From assembly GCA_965261725.1 (NCBI GenBank), contig CBDHDU010000012.1, forward strand, positions 302,140-366,139: a DNA stretch of 64,000 bases, in the 5' to 3' direction. The notes beneath the pieces were generated by a model. That model was given only the letters and a program-made list of their open reading frames with translations, made no database searches and had not been told where the DNA came from. The stretch is from CANDOC01 sp965261725. Lineage in GTDB: Bacteria; Pseudomonadota; Gammaproteobacteria; Pseudomonadales; Endozoicomonadaceae. This document shows, one piece after another, positions 8,454 through 18,839 of the stretch. Every line of letters begins with the position of its first letter. The stretch's first letter is position 1. Made by a program: the position numbers and the translations under genes.

Positions 8454-11400
8454 CCGAACAGGCTGACCATAACGATATTGGCGTTGAGGTTACCCGCACC
8501 AGTACCCGTGGTATGTTCTGGCTGGAACCACTGATTGAGGTTGAAACACCGGCGGGTCGTATCGCTTATGGTCCGGTTGAACCTCAGCATATTGAGCCAC
8601 TGTTTAAAGCGGGTTTTCTGGAAGGTGGAGACCACCCTTTACGACTGAGCCCCGTTAATGAGATTGCCTGGCTAAAAAACCAACAACGTCGCATGTTCCG
8701 CAGACTCGGTGAAACCCGTCCGGCATCTCTGGAAGATTATCGATAGAACGGTGGTATGAAAGGGCTGGAAAAAGCCATTAATATGGTACCGCAGGCAATT
8801 ATTGATGAAGTCAAAACATCCGGTTTGCGCGGACGCGGTGGTGCCGGTTTCCCGACAGGTATTAAATGGCAAACCGTGCTGGACTGCCCGGGCGATGAAA
8901 AATATATCGTCTGCAATGCCGATGAAGGCGACTCCGGTACTTTTGCCGACCGCCTGGTAATGGAATGTGATCCCTACTCGCTGATCGATGATCATTGCTG
9001 GTCTCGCCGTCGGTGCAACGCAGGGCTATATCTATTTACGCTGCGAATACCCGCGTGCTCACAAGATCCTGAATGAAGCAATTGTTACCGCCTATGCCAA
9101 CAATATGCTAGGCAATAACATTCTGGGTAAAGACAAGCACTTTGATCTGGAAGTTCGCCTTACTGCTGGCGCCTATGTCTGTGGTGAAGAAACCTCTCTG
9201 TTTGAAAGTCTGGAAGGTAAACGGGGTCATGTTCGCGCTAAACCACCACTACCCGCTATAGAAGGCCTCTTTGGCAAACCGACCATCGTTAATAACGTGC
9301 TGTCGCTTACTGCTGCCAGCGACATCCTTGCTACCAGTGGCAGTGAATATCAGGCACTGGGTGTGGGTCGTTCTACCGGTACTATGCAGTTCCAGTTGGC
9401 AGGTAATATCAAGCGCGGTGGTTTGATTGAAGCACCCTTTGGTATTTCTCTGGAAGAACTGTTTTACGATTACGGCGGCTCTGCATCTGGCCGTCCTATT
9501 CGTGCAGTACAGGTCGGTGGTCCATTAGGTTCTTATCTGACCGAAGCCCAGTTTGATACGCCGATGACCTATGAAGACTTCACCGAAATCGGTGCAGTAC
9601 TCGGTCATGGCGGCATTGTCGTATTTGATGACACCGCAGATATGACTCAACAGGCACGTTTCGCCATGGAATTCTGCGCAGCAGAATCCTGCGGTAAATG
9701 TACGCCTTGCCGAATCGGCTCTACCCGTGGTGTAGAAGTTATTGACCGGATTACCAACGACGAAAACCGGGAGCAGAATTTTGAACTGCTCAACGACCTA
9801 TGCGACACCATGGACGTAGCAGCGTTGTGCGCACTGGGCGGTATGACATCGCTACCCGTCCGCAGTGCCATTCAATACTTCCATGCTGATTTTGAAAAGA
9901 GTCCGGAGGGCAAACAATGAGTTCTTCTGTAGAGTTTTTTGATCCTGCCCTTGATAAAAACAAGGACTACGGCACCCCAGCGCCGACTAACGATTCCGGT
10001 AAAAGCCTCAACCTGAAAATTGATGGCAAGCAGCTCACCGTGCCGGAAGGCACTTCGGTGATGCGTGCCGCCATGTTGGCAGGCATTGATATTCCAAAAC
10101 TGTGCGCTACTGACTCCGTAGAATCATTTGGCTCCTGCCGTTTATGTGCAGTATCCATTGAAGGGATACGCGGACTGCCTGCATCCTGCACAACACCGGC
10201 ACGGGAAGGCATGGTGGTTCAGACTCAGAACCCTCAGCTGACCAAAGTTCGTCGCAACGTGCTGGAACTGTATCTGTCCGATCACCCGCTGGACTGTCTG
10301 ATGTGCCCAAGCAATGGTGACTGTGAACTACAGGATGTTGCGGGCAAGATTGGTGTGCGTGAAGTTCGCTATGGGTTGAAGGGTAAAAACCATCTGGATA
10401 CCCCGAAGGATGACTCCAATCCTTACTTCACTTTCAATCCGTCCAAGTGCGTACTGTGTTCCCGTTGTGTGCGAGCCTGTCAGGAAACGCAGGGGCAGTT
10501 TGCTATTTCACTTGCCGGACGCGGATTCGATACCGTTGTATCGCCCGGACAGCAACAGCCGTTTATGGAATCTGACTGTGTTTCCTGCGGTGCCTGTGTC
10601 AAAGCCTGCCCGACAAATGCATTAATTGAAAACTCGGTTATCAAACACGGACGCGGCAGCGATAAGATTACTACTACCTGCGCATACTGCGGTGTTGGTT
10701 GTAACTTTGACGTGCAGGTGCAGGGTGAACAGGTCGTCAATATGACGCCATCCAAAGCTAACCCGGCAAACAATGGCCACGCCTGCGTTAAAGGTCGTTT
10801 TGCTTATGGCTATACGACACATAAAGATCGTATTACTACGCCGATGATCCGTGAACAAACTGATCATCCGTGGAAAAAAGTCAGCTGGGAAGAAGCCTTC
10901 AGCTTCGCTGCAAAGAAACTGAAAGGCATTCAGGATGAGTACGGTGTAAACTCAATTGGTGGTGTTGCATCATCCCGCTGCTCTAACGAAGAAGCCTATC
11001 TGATGCAGAAGCTGATCCGTACCGGCTTCCGCAACAACAACATTGATAACTGTGCCGGTGTCTGCCATGCCCCGACCGGTTATGGTCTCAAGGTCACACT
11101 GGGCGAATCTGCCGGAACCCAGACATTTGATTCGGTACTGAAAGCCGATGTCATTATGCTGATCGGCTCCAATCCGGCATCTGCTCATCCGGTATTTGGT
11201 TCTCTGCTGAAAAAGCGTATTCGTCAGGGTGCCAAACTGATTGTGGTTGACCCGCTGCAAACCCAGCTGGTTTAGAGTCCGCATATCAAAGCAGCTCATC
11301 ACCTGCAGCTGAAACCTGGCGCCAACGTTGCGTTTGTTAATGCCATGGCACATGTCATTGCCGAAGAAGGTCTGGAAAATAAAGACTTTATTGACGAACG

Positions 11401-12586
11401 TTGCGATAAGAAAGCCTACAAGCTCTGGCAGAAGTTTATTTCTGAAACAGAAAATTCACCGGAAGCCACAGAATCCATCACCGGTATTCCGGCAAATGAG
11501 CTGCGTGAAGCGGCTCGTCTGTTTGCTAAAGCACCAAATGGCGCCATCTATTACGGTCTGGGTGTAACTGAGCACAGCCAGGGCTCCACAACTGTCATGG
11601 GCATTGCCAACCTTGCCATGCTGACCGGCAACTTTGGTCGTGAAGCTGTCGGGGTTAACCCGATGCGCGGACAGAACAACGTGCAGGGCGCCTGTGATAT
11701 GGGCACCTTCCCGCACGATTTACCCGGCTATCGCCATGTATCTGATCCGGGTACCCGCGCTGTATTCCGTCAGTCATGGAATATTTCATTACCTGATGAG
11801 CCGGGGCTGCGTATTCTGGATATGTTCCATGCCGCAGTAGACGGCACCTTCAAAGGATTGTTTGTACAGGGTGAAGATGTCGCCCAGTCAGACCCGGATA
11901 CCCAGCATGTTGAGGCAGCACTGAGTTCACTGGACTGCCTAGTCGTTCAGGATCTGTTCCTGAATGAAACCGCCAAGTTTGCCCATGTATTCCTGCCCGG
12001 TTCTTCTTTCCTTGAAAAGAACGGCACCTTTACCAATGCTGAACGTCGTATTTCAAGAGTTCGCAAGGTGATGCAACCATTAGGCGGACTGGAAGACTGG
12101 GAAATCACCTGTGGCATGGCCAAAGCGATGGGTTATGAGATGAGCTATTCACATCCATCCGAAATCATGGATGAGATTGCATCGCTGACACCAACGTTTG
12201 CCGGGGTTAACTACTATAAACTGGATAAATACGGCAGTATCCAGTGGCCTTGTACGACAGAAGGCCATAAAGGTACCCCGATTATGCACAAAGATATGTT
12301 TGTGCGAGGTGATGGCTATTTTGCCTTGACACCTTTTGTTGCCAGCGAAGAACGCACCAGCCGCAAGTATCCGCTGTTGCTGACCACCGGACGTATCCTG
12401 TCTCAATATAATGTGGGCGCGCAGACCCGCCGGACTGAAAACACCCAGTGGCATCCGGAAGATACCCTGAAAATTCACCCTCAGGATGCAGAGGATCGGG
12501 GTATTCGTCAGGGTGATAATGTCAGCGTCTCCAGCCGCTCCGGTACAACTGTATTGAAAGCGGAAGTGACAACGCGGGTGCAGCCT

Positions 12587-14073
12587 CAATGGCGCTAACT
12601 TAAGCGCTCTGCCCAACAAATAAGGGCGTGCTCAAGAGGGAAAACAGTTGTAAAACAACTGTTCCAACACCCCACTTGAGCAAACCATGAGTAAGCGTAG
12701 TCAAGAATTCATCAGTCATGCTGAAGATCTTTTGAGGCAGTTTGCACAAACTGCTGATGATGATCTCTCCACTATCCTCAGCGCCGAGGATCTGGAGCAG
12801 TTCCAAAAAAAATTACCAAAAGAGAGCGCAAGTACCCTGCTTGCAAAACCCTGTCACTCTTTATGAAACAGGTCGCAAGTGAGACCAAGACCTGTCGAAA
12901 TGCGTTAATTGCTGATGCCAGAGATCAGGTTGCCCTCCAGAGACAAAAGAACAAAACCACCACCGGTCCCTACTGCCAGGCGCGTAAAAAACTTCTCGAA
13001 GAGGCAATCAAAATTTTGTTGCAAAGCGCTGGCAACAATCTTGATGATGCTACAGGTAGAGATTATTTTTGGCACGACAGGCGTGTAGTGCTCGCCGATG
13101 GTTCGAAGCTTTCCATGCCCGATACCGAGGCCAACCAAAAAGAATATCCTCAACCTAAATCTCAAAAGAAAGGACAAGGCTTCCCTCAATTAAGAATTCT
13201 GATTCTGGTTGCCCTTGGCAGCGGTGCTGTTCTGAATTCAGCAGTCGCTGCCTGCAAGGGTAAAGGCACAGGAGAACAAGCATTGCTGAGACAAGTGTCG
13301 TCAAGTCTGAAATCAGGTGACATTCTGCTGGCTGATTCAAATTTCGAAAACTACTTTAACCTTTGCAAGCTAAGGGCAGTGGGCATGGACGGGGTCTTTG
13401 AAAAAAACGGTTCCAGGAATATTGATTTTCGCGAGTGCGACCAAAAGTTGGGCAAAAGAGATGGTCTGTTTGTCCTGACGCGCCCGAAATGCCCAGACTG
13501 GCTCTCTCAGGAGATTTATGAACAAATGCCAGAGAAGCTGATGGTTCGGGCTGTTGGCACGAAAAAGCGGATAATTATTACCACTCTGACAGACTCAGAA
13601 ACGTACAACGCAAAAGCGATAATCAAGCTGTACGTTGAACGTTGGCATGTTGAACTTGATTTCAGATCCATTAAAACGATGATGAAAATGGACATCCTTC
13701 GTTGTGAGAGCCCGGCCATGGTGCGAAAGGAAATAGATGTGCACTTTCTGGTTTACAACATGATCAGAGCACTGATGGCAAGAGCCGCAATAAGGATAGG
13801 CGACAGTCCCCGAAAACTGAGCTTCAAGGCAGCGCATGACTCCTTACAAAACTTTCATATTTTGCTGCTGCAAAAAGCTGAGGGAGTAGTTGACGACCTA
13901 TTGGAGCATATGGCTGAAATTATTGGTGAGCATGGGGTGGGCGATCGACCCGGGCGCCGAGAGCCAAGAGCAAATAAGAGGCGTCCAAAGCCGATCCGCA
14001 GGCTTCAACATACAAGAAAACAGGCTCGCAGGCTGAATGAGTACCAAAAGTAGAGCTTAAGTTAGCGCCATTG
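12587..14073 (+). mobile_element. IS4-family insertion sequence inside fdsA
   Basis: A 1,487-bp element with inverted ends CAATGGCGCTAACTTAAGC and its complement. It is flanked by a perfect 10-bp target duplication, GGTGCAGCCT, at 12577-12586 and 14074-14083. It carries one transposase gene on the plus strand, which appears frameshifted. Confidence 0.93.
12687..14053 (+). pseudogene. IS4-family transposase, frameshifted near its N-terminus
   Basis: The main frame (ATG at 12863 to 14053, 396 residues) holds the DDE domain. The first Asp block is VLADGSKLSMPDTEANQKEYPQ, the second ILLADSNFENYF, and the signature LYVERWHVELDFRSIKTMMKMDILRC contains the Y-x2-R...E motif of IS4. A preceding 59-codon frame from the ATG at 12687 (MSKRSQEFISHAEDLLRQF) has the usual IS4-like N-terminus and overlaps the main frame by ATGA at 12863. 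The simplest reading is a single-base frameshift in one ancestral gene. Translational coupling is possible but less likely. Confidence 0.8.
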
Positions 14074-14270
14074 GGTGCAGCCTGGTGTGCTGCATACGAC
14101 GTTCCACCATCCGGCGTCCGGCACCAACGTCATTACCACTGATAATTCCGACTGGGCGACCAGCTGTCCGGAATTCAAGGTAACAGCGGTGCAGGCAAGA
14201 AAAGTCACCCAGCCATCACAGTGGCAGCGTCGTTTTTACGAACGTAACACTGACCAGCTGAGTAACCTGA

Positions 14271-15092
14271 ATGGACAGGGTTAACCCTGTTGAAACCCTC
14301 CCGGTGCTGCGACGGCACCGGGAGGAAACCTACACAACAACAGACCAGATCGCTGTCGAAGTGCCTGTGGCATTGGTGTACAACGGTATATCCCATGCCG
14401 TCATGATGGCAACGCCACAGCATCTGGAAAATTTTGCGCTGGGTTTCAGTCTCACCGAAGGCATTATTGAAACACCCGATGAGCTTTATGCGCTGGATGT
14501 AGTGCCCGGTGAGACGGGCATTCAGGTTAAGATACAAATCAGTGAGCGCCGGTTTCAGGCGCTTAAACAAAAGCGCAGAACGCTGGCCGGGCAAACCGGT
14601 TGTGGCATTTGCGGTGCAGAATCACTACAGCAATTCCAGCAACTGCCAGCTCCCGTTAGCAACGGGATAAATACGACAGCAGCTGTGATTAGCAAAGCAA
14701 TGAGCCTGCTGCCACATAAGCAGTTACTCAATCAGAGTACCGGCGCATTGCATGCTGCCGCATGGGCTAATCGCAATGGCGATATTGTCGAGGTTCGCGA
14801 AGATGTCGGCCGCCACAATGCTTTGGATAAGCTGATTGGTGAGCTAAGCAAAACCAGACGATCTGAGGGTTTCCTGCTGATGACCAGCCGAACCAGTTAT
14901 GAGCTTGTCATCAAAGCGGCAAAGTCCGGCATTAATATTCTGGCAGCAATCTCAGCACCCACCTCTCTCGCAATGACAATCGCAGAGCAGCTGAATATCA
15001 CCCTGCTGGGCTTCACCCGTGATGAACGGTTTGTCGTTTATACCCATCCGGCAGCTATCAGCGATCTGCAAACGGAAGTACAACATGGCTAA
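14271..15092 (+). CDS. fdhD: Formate dehydrogenase accessory sulfurtransferase FdhD
   Basis: FdhD passes sulfur from IscS-type desulfurases to the bis-MGD molybdenum cofactor, which formate dehydrogenases need for activity. The 273-residue protein has the conserved CGICG cysteine loop (TGCGICGAES), the ENFALGFSLTEGII block and the C-terminal EDVGRHNALDKLIG and SRTSYELVIKAA motifs. It overlaps the end of fdsA by 14 bases and the start of fdsD by 8. It is also called fdsC in this operon type. It is intact even though its client enzyme is broken. It may serve another formate dehydrogenase elsewhere or simply not have decayed yet. Confidence 0.95.
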   Translation: MDRVNPVETLPVLRRHREETYTTTDQIAVEVPVALVYNGISHAVMMATPQHLENFALGFSLTEGIIETPDELYALDVVPGETGIQVKIQISERRFQALKQKRRTLAGQTGCGICGAESLQQFQQLPAPVSNGINTTAAVISKAMSLLPHKQLLNQSTGALHAAAWANRNGDIVEVREDVGRHNALDKLIGELSKTRRSEGFLLMTSRTSYELVIKAAKSGINILAAISAPTSLAMTIAEQLNITLLGFTRDERFVVYTHPAAISDLQTEVQHG

Positions 15093-15312
15093 AAATCAGG
15101 AAATTATTCATCAGCTAGTCAAGAAGGCCAACCAGGTTGCCGTCAACCAGCCGGTGAAGTTTATTGGTGAAGAAAGTGCGGTTACCGCTGTCGCCAGTCA
15201 TCTGGAAAAATTCTGGGATTTACATAACCGGGAGCTAATTACTCAATATATGAACCAGGGTGGAGATGAGCTGAACACGGTTGCCAGGAAGGCGGTTGCC
15301 AGATTGCTGTAA
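15085..15312 (+). CDS. fdsD: Formate dehydrogenase delta subunit
   Basis: A small 75-residue protein starting at the ATG at 15085, which overlaps the fdhD stop (ATGGCTAA). It begins MAKNQEIIHQLVKKANQV and matches the short FdsD family found at the end of fdsGBACD operons (HLEKFWDLHNRELITQY). FdsD is needed for maturation or stability of the complex in related bacteria. It is the last gene of the operon. A longer upstream start at 15019 would lie fully inside fdhD and is not favoured. Confidence 0.9.
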   Translation: MAKNQEIIHQLVKKANQVAVNQPVKFIGEESAVTAVASHLEKFWDLHNRELITQYMNQGGDELNTVARKAVARLL

Positions 15313-15324
15313 ATTTATAACAGG

Positions 15325-15356
15325 TCAGGGTCGAACTTTTCACCCTGATCATCTTT
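15325..15356 (+). terminator. Weak terminator candidate after fdsD
   Basis: A 7-bp inverted repeat (TCAGGGT at 15325-15331, ACCCTGA at 15342-15348) is followed by TCATCTTTT. The stem is short and the T-run is interrupted, so efficiency is doubtful. Confidence 0.4.
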
Positions 15357-15530
15357 TGAACGTAGGCCGCTGCGCGGCAACTTTTTGATTGCACTAAACG
15401 TCAGGCTCAAACCTATTGTCTGACCTATGATAAAAGCTCTTTCTCAGGTAGCCCGTCAGCGTCATATGACTTTCTTCTCCATTCAAAGAAACTGGTCAAA
15501 AAAAAGATAAAAAGTGCCTTCCTTTCAAGC

Positions 15531-16841
15531 TTGATAGCTTTGTTTGCAAGCGCTTTTATTCCTTCATCCGGGGCCGGTGAAAATGAAGCAGACAATAGCT
15601 CAGAACCCGGACCATCCCAACCACAAATCAAGAAAATACGACTCGATGACAATTCGGAGGTTGTAATTGTAAAGGTGACTGATGACTTTCCTGTGTTGCC
15701 TGAAATTGATCAATGGCTAAAACAATGTACATCTTGCATTAAACAAGAACCGCCAGACGACGATGAAAAAGAAACAAACAGTTCGGATACCGAATTCACA
15801 GTATCACCTCAAGATCCGCCTTCACCTTCAGTTTTTCAAACGGTTGAATCCGGCGAGAAACCTTTTCAGTGTTCCCTGTGCCAAAAGTATTACAAAACAG
15901 CTGCATCATTAGCTAGCCATATAAGCGCCTCCCACAGCGGGGAACGCACCTGTACCCAGTGTCAGCCCCCGGTGACCCTCAACAGTGCGAAGGCGCTGGC
16001 CACTCACAACCGCAGTCACCACAGCGGGGAACGCACCTGTACCCGGTGTCAGCCCCCGGTGACCCTCAAAAGTGCTCAGGCGCTGGCCACTCACAACCAA
16101 AGTCACCACAGCGGGGAACGCACCTGTACCCGGTGTCAGCCCCCGGTGACCCTCAACAGTGCTCAGGCGCTGGCCTCTCACAACCGCATTCACCACAGCG
16201 GGGAACGCACCTGTACCCAGTGTCAGCCCCCGGTGACCCTCAACAGTGCGAAGGCGCTGGCCAATCACAACCAAATTCACCACAGCGGGGAACGCACCTG
16301 TACCCAGTGTCAGCCCCCGGTGACCCTCAACAGTGCTCAGGCGCTGGCCAATCACAACCGCAGTTACCACAGCGGGGAACGCACCTGTACCCGGTGTCAG
16401 CCCCCGGTGACCCTCAAAAGTGCTCAGGCGCTGGCCACTCACAACCAAAGTCACCACAGCGGGGAACGCACCTGTACCCAGTGTCAGCCCCCGGTGACCC
16501 TCAACAGTGCGAAGGCGCTGGCCACTCACAACCGCAGTCACCACAGCGGGGAACGCACCTGTACCCAGTGTCAGCCCCCGGTGACCCTCAACAGTGCTCA
16601 GGCGCTGGCCACTCACAACAAAAGTCACCACAGCGGGGAACGCACCTGTACCCGGTGTCAGCCCCCGGTGACCCTCAACAGTGCTCAGGCGCTGACCACT
16701 CACAACCAAAGTCACCACAGCGGGGAACGCACCTGTACCCAGTGTCAGCCCCCGGTGACCCTCAACAGTGCGAAGGCGCTGGCCAATCACAAATTCAGAA
16801 AACACCGTAAACGCAAAAGACTGGCAGAGGAGGACGACTGA
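15531..16841 (+). CDS. C2H2 zinc-finger repeat protein, probably exported
   Basis: The 436-codon frame opens at a TTG (15531). The same frame extends upstream without a stop to 15366 and encodes KKKIKSAFLSSLIALFASAF, a good signal peptide, but has no ATG, GTG or TTG there. An ATG at 15466 would join it if one base were added in the A8 run at 15498-15505. The mature protein has a hydrophilic region with IKKIRLDDNSEVVIV and then ESGEKPFQCSLCQKYYK, a canonical C2H2 finger (C-x2-C-x12-H-x4-H) with a Kruppel-type linker. Ten 29-residue repeats follow (C-x2-C-x14-H-x3-H, linker HSGERTC). The C-terminus is strongly basic then acidic (RKHRKRKRLAEEDD). Such arrays are typical of animals. An exported DNA- or protein-binding effector is a reasonable inference. 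Confidence 0.8.
   Translation: MIALFASAFIPSSGAGENEADNSSEPGPSQPQIKKIRLDDNSEVVIVKVTDDFPVLPEIDQWLKQCTSCIKQEPPDDDEKETNSSDTEFTVSPQDPPSPSVFQTVESGEKPFQCSLCQKYYKTAASLASHISASHSGERTCTQCQPPVTLNSAKALATHNRSHHSGERTCTRCQPPVTLKSAQALATHNQSHHSGERTCTRCQPPVTLNSAQALASHNRIHHSGERTCTQCQPPVTLNSAKALANHNQIHHSGERTCTQCQPPVTLNSAQALANHNRSYHSGERTCTRCQPPVTLKSAQALATHNQSHHSGERTCTQCQPPVTLNSAKALATHNRSHHSGERTCTQCQPPVTLNSAQALATHNKSHHSGERTCTRCQPPVTLNSAQALTTHNQSHHSGERTCTQCQPPVTLNSAKALANHKFRKHRKRKRLAEEDD
15932..16790 (+). repeat. Tandem array of ten 87-bp zinc-finger repeats
   Basis: Ten copies of an 87-bp unit (29 codons), the last partial, are nearly identical at DNA level and differ mainly at a few codons: Gln/Arg after TCT, Asn/Lys before SA, Lys/Gln before AL, and the last residues before HSG. 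The uniformity indicates recent expansion or gene conversion. A 3-copy version of the same unit occurs at 20649-20910. Confidence 0.95.
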
Positions 16842-16916
16842 AAAACAACCTCAGGATGCCATCCCCTTCACCGGCTGCATTCGTTATCATCCGTGCGACT
16901 GTATTGAGGAGGCCGT

Positions 16917-18060
16917 ATGACCAGCCGACCGCCGTCCAAACTAAAACAATTACTGCTACGCGATCAGTTATGGTGGCGTTATTACCAGCGCAACGCCGAT
17001 ACGATACGCCCTGCTGTGGTTGATGCGATCAGCAAAGTACTGGCCTGCGGGCGGGTGATCATGGGGTATGCCAGCCTTGTATGCAGCAACCATGAATGCT
17101 CTCACACCAAAAAGATCTGCTTTGGCTGTAAAGCCCGGTTGTGTAATACCTGCGGCAAAAAACTGACCGATCAGTGGATTGCTGACCAGAAAGCGCTGTT
17201 GCCGGATACTGAGTGGCAACACATCACCTTTACGATGCCTGATGCACTCTGGGAGCTGTTCAGAATCAACCGCACCTTACTGGGTGAACTGGAATGTTCA
17301 TATTCACCTCTCTGTGACCCGTGGCGGATTATACGACGGAAACCAGCAATGGAAGTCAGTCTACTTCACCAAAAACGCCATCATGCCCGCGTGGCGTTAC
17401 GGCGTGATCAACCTGCTCAGGGAAGCGTTTAAACGTGGCGAGCTGGATCTGCCTTCCGAGCTGAAAGACAGCTGTCATGACCTTTCCGGCTTCAATGATT
17501 TCCTCGATGAGCAATACCAAAAGGACTGGATCGTCCATTTTGCCAAAGCCACCAAAAGCCCCCACCGCACCATCAGCTACCTGGGGCGCTATATCAAACG
17601 ACCACCGCTGGCCATGTCGCGCCTGAAACACTATGGCGGTGATACCGTTGTGTATGAGTATCTGGATCACCGCACCAAAACCCGCCGCCATGAAACCTGT
17701 GAAGGGGAAGAATTTATAGAACGACTGACACAGCATATTCCCGACAAAGGTTTCCGAATGATCCGGTATTATGGTTTTCTGGCCTGCCGGGGGAGGGCTA
17801 CATTGCTGCCCACCGTCTACAACCTGCTCAATCAGCCCGAACGAAACGCCCTGAAAATCACCTTTCCGGCGTTACTGAAACAAACCTTTGGGCTCGACCC
17901 GCTGCAATGCATCCTCTGTCAGGCTCAAATGATCTTCACCGGCATTACCCGGGGGGAAGCCGCAGTACGAGCTGTACAAATACCATCAACAGCTTGCGCT
18001 TGCGAAACCGATTACATAGTTCACGCCCTCAATCCGTCTGAAATCAGGATTTCAGGGTGA
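16917..18060 (+). pseudogene. IS91-family transposase remnant with internal deletion
   Basis: The first part (16917 onward) has the N-terminal zinc-binding region with C-x2-C pairs (CFGCKARLCNTCGKK) and TEWQHITFTMPDALW. The second part (in another frame, to 18060) has HIHLSVTRGGL, the HUH metal-binding motif, and YLGRY followed by IKRPP, the paired-Tyr motif of these rolling-circle enzymes. The two halves meet at about 17295-17305, where the usual stretch of several dozen residues between LLGEL and HIH is missing, and the frame changes. The element is therefore dead. It begins 75 bases after the zinc-finger gene. I did not resolve its ends. Confidence 0.85.
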
Positions 18061-18404
18061 GATCGGGCAAATCAATGGGATTTAGGTGGTATCAGACAGA
18101 TAAGCACAACATTCAGTGTCAGGTAATAGGATGCTGAGAGGGTGGAAAACCAAAGGTTACAGGAATGACTAGAATAATGATTTTTTGAAATTCCTATGCG
18201 TAAATTCCTATGCGTTAAAAAGACAAACATAAATCAAAAAAAACAATCAACAATCACTACTTGATACCTTCGGGTAAATGGTAGCTAATACCTGACAGAA
18301 GGTTCTGCTATCCGCTACTTGAGCACCTCCACCCACTATTCTTCTTTTTAAGGTATTCATCTGATTACATATTAAAAAATACTAAATCTTGCAAGACGTA
18401 AACG
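18061..18404 (+). other. Gene-free AT-rich interval
   Basis: I see no convincing gene here. The only structure is a 14-bp tandem duplication (AAATTCCTATGCGT twice, 18188-18215). The end of the region presumably holds the promoter of the RING-like gene starting at 18405. Confidence 0.5.
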
Positions 18405-18713
18405 ATGCAAACAAAACATCATAAAATATGGCTTTATTGCTTTTTCTTATGCTTTATTGCCATTAAGGCTGTAGCCGGTGGTGACTGCTGTACTATTACG
18501 CTTGCAGATATCGAATACTCTGCCACATACAAAGATGAAACCCAGTGCGATATCTTTAATACGATACAGAGACTGGAAAATTGCCCTATCTGTTTAGAAA
18601 AATACTCAGATATACTCGCTACCACTTCAACAAAAATCATTCTTACCTGCAATGGACATCACGCGATCTGTTCTCATTGCGCTAATTCAATACCAGCAAT
18701 TCCCGAACATTAA
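18405..18713 (+). pseudogene. Secreted RING-finger protein fragment
   Basis: A 102-residue frame begins with a clear signal peptide (MQTKHHKIWLYCFFLCFIAIKAVA). It then has six of the eight RING ligands in order: C60-x2-C63, C82, H85, C89-x2-C92 (CPICLEKY ... TCNGHHAICSHC). The final CPxC pair is missing because the frame stops at 18713. In another frame coding-like sequence continues (IKRQTNYTSEWPIELVG...) to about 18816, so a frameshift has probably truncated the gene. A related piece with the final pair (YECPQC) lies beyond a transposase gene at 20195. RING domains act as ubiquitin E3 ligases in eukaryotes and in some bacterial effectors. Function here is inferred. Confidence 0.65.
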
Positions 18714-18839
18714 ACGACAAACTAATTATACTTCGGAGTGGCCAATAGAATTAGTTGGAGACGAAGAAGCCTTCTCCACCGTCGCAGAGCAGTCAATTTC
18801 TCTACATATCAAACACTGAAACACAAGGCTACTCAGCCT

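Larger units (their letters stand above)
6873..9920 (+). pseudogene. fdsB: Formate dehydrogenase beta subunit, triply disrupted
   Basis: NuoF-like flavin/NAD subunit of the soluble formate dehydrogenase. The start is the ATG at 6873, overlapping the fdsG stop. The reading is broken three times. First, an ISAs1 element (6962-8453) interrupts codon 30, and deleting it with one target copy restores ...ITEQADHNDIG... in frame. Second, an in-frame TAG at 8744-8746 lies in the conserved DYR-x-x-GG stretch. Third, a frameshift near 8985 separates SLID from MIIAGLAVG; comparison with the usual LIEGM suggests loss of about five bases. The remaining parts keep the FMN/NAD site (RGRGGAGFPTG), GAYVCGEETSL and the FeS ligands ESCGKCTPCR. 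The gene cannot make a working subunit as written. Confidence 0.93.
9917..14284 (+). pseudogene. fdsA: Formate dehydrogenase alpha subunit, disrupted by an amber codon and an IS4 element
   Basis: Catalytic molybdenum subunit of NAD-dependent formate dehydrogenase. The N-terminal NuoG-like part carries a [2Fe-2S] ferredoxin domain (LCATDSVESFGSCRLC), a HPLDCLMCPSNGDCELQ histidine/cysteine cluster site and two 4Fe-4S cassettes. The molybdopterin part starts with TCAYCGVGCNF and contains the active-site region NIDNCAGVCHAPTGYG, so the catalytic residue is Cys, not selenocysteine. An in-frame TAG at 11273-11275 falls between QTQLV and SPHIKAAHHL, where other family members continue without a break. 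An IS4 element (12587-14073) then splits the last 70 codons. Removing it restores RVQPGVLHTTFHHP in frame to the TAA at 14282. The frame is otherwise open, so decay is recent. Confidence 0.94.

Noticed and set aside
9998..14284. Selenocysteine-type formate dehydrogenase read through a stop
   Set aside because: The two stop codons in fdsB and fdsA are TAG, not TGA, lie away from the active site, and the active-site residue is an ordinary Cys.
15932..16790. CRISPR array
   Set aside because: The repeats are contiguous 87-bp coding units without unique spacers.
15909..16810. Long open frames of 298 (minus strand) and 283 codons (plus strand, second frame) across the zinc-finger array
   Set aside because: They arise because the 87-bp unit is a multiple of three with no stops in those frames. 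The frame with conserved Cys/His spacing is the real one.
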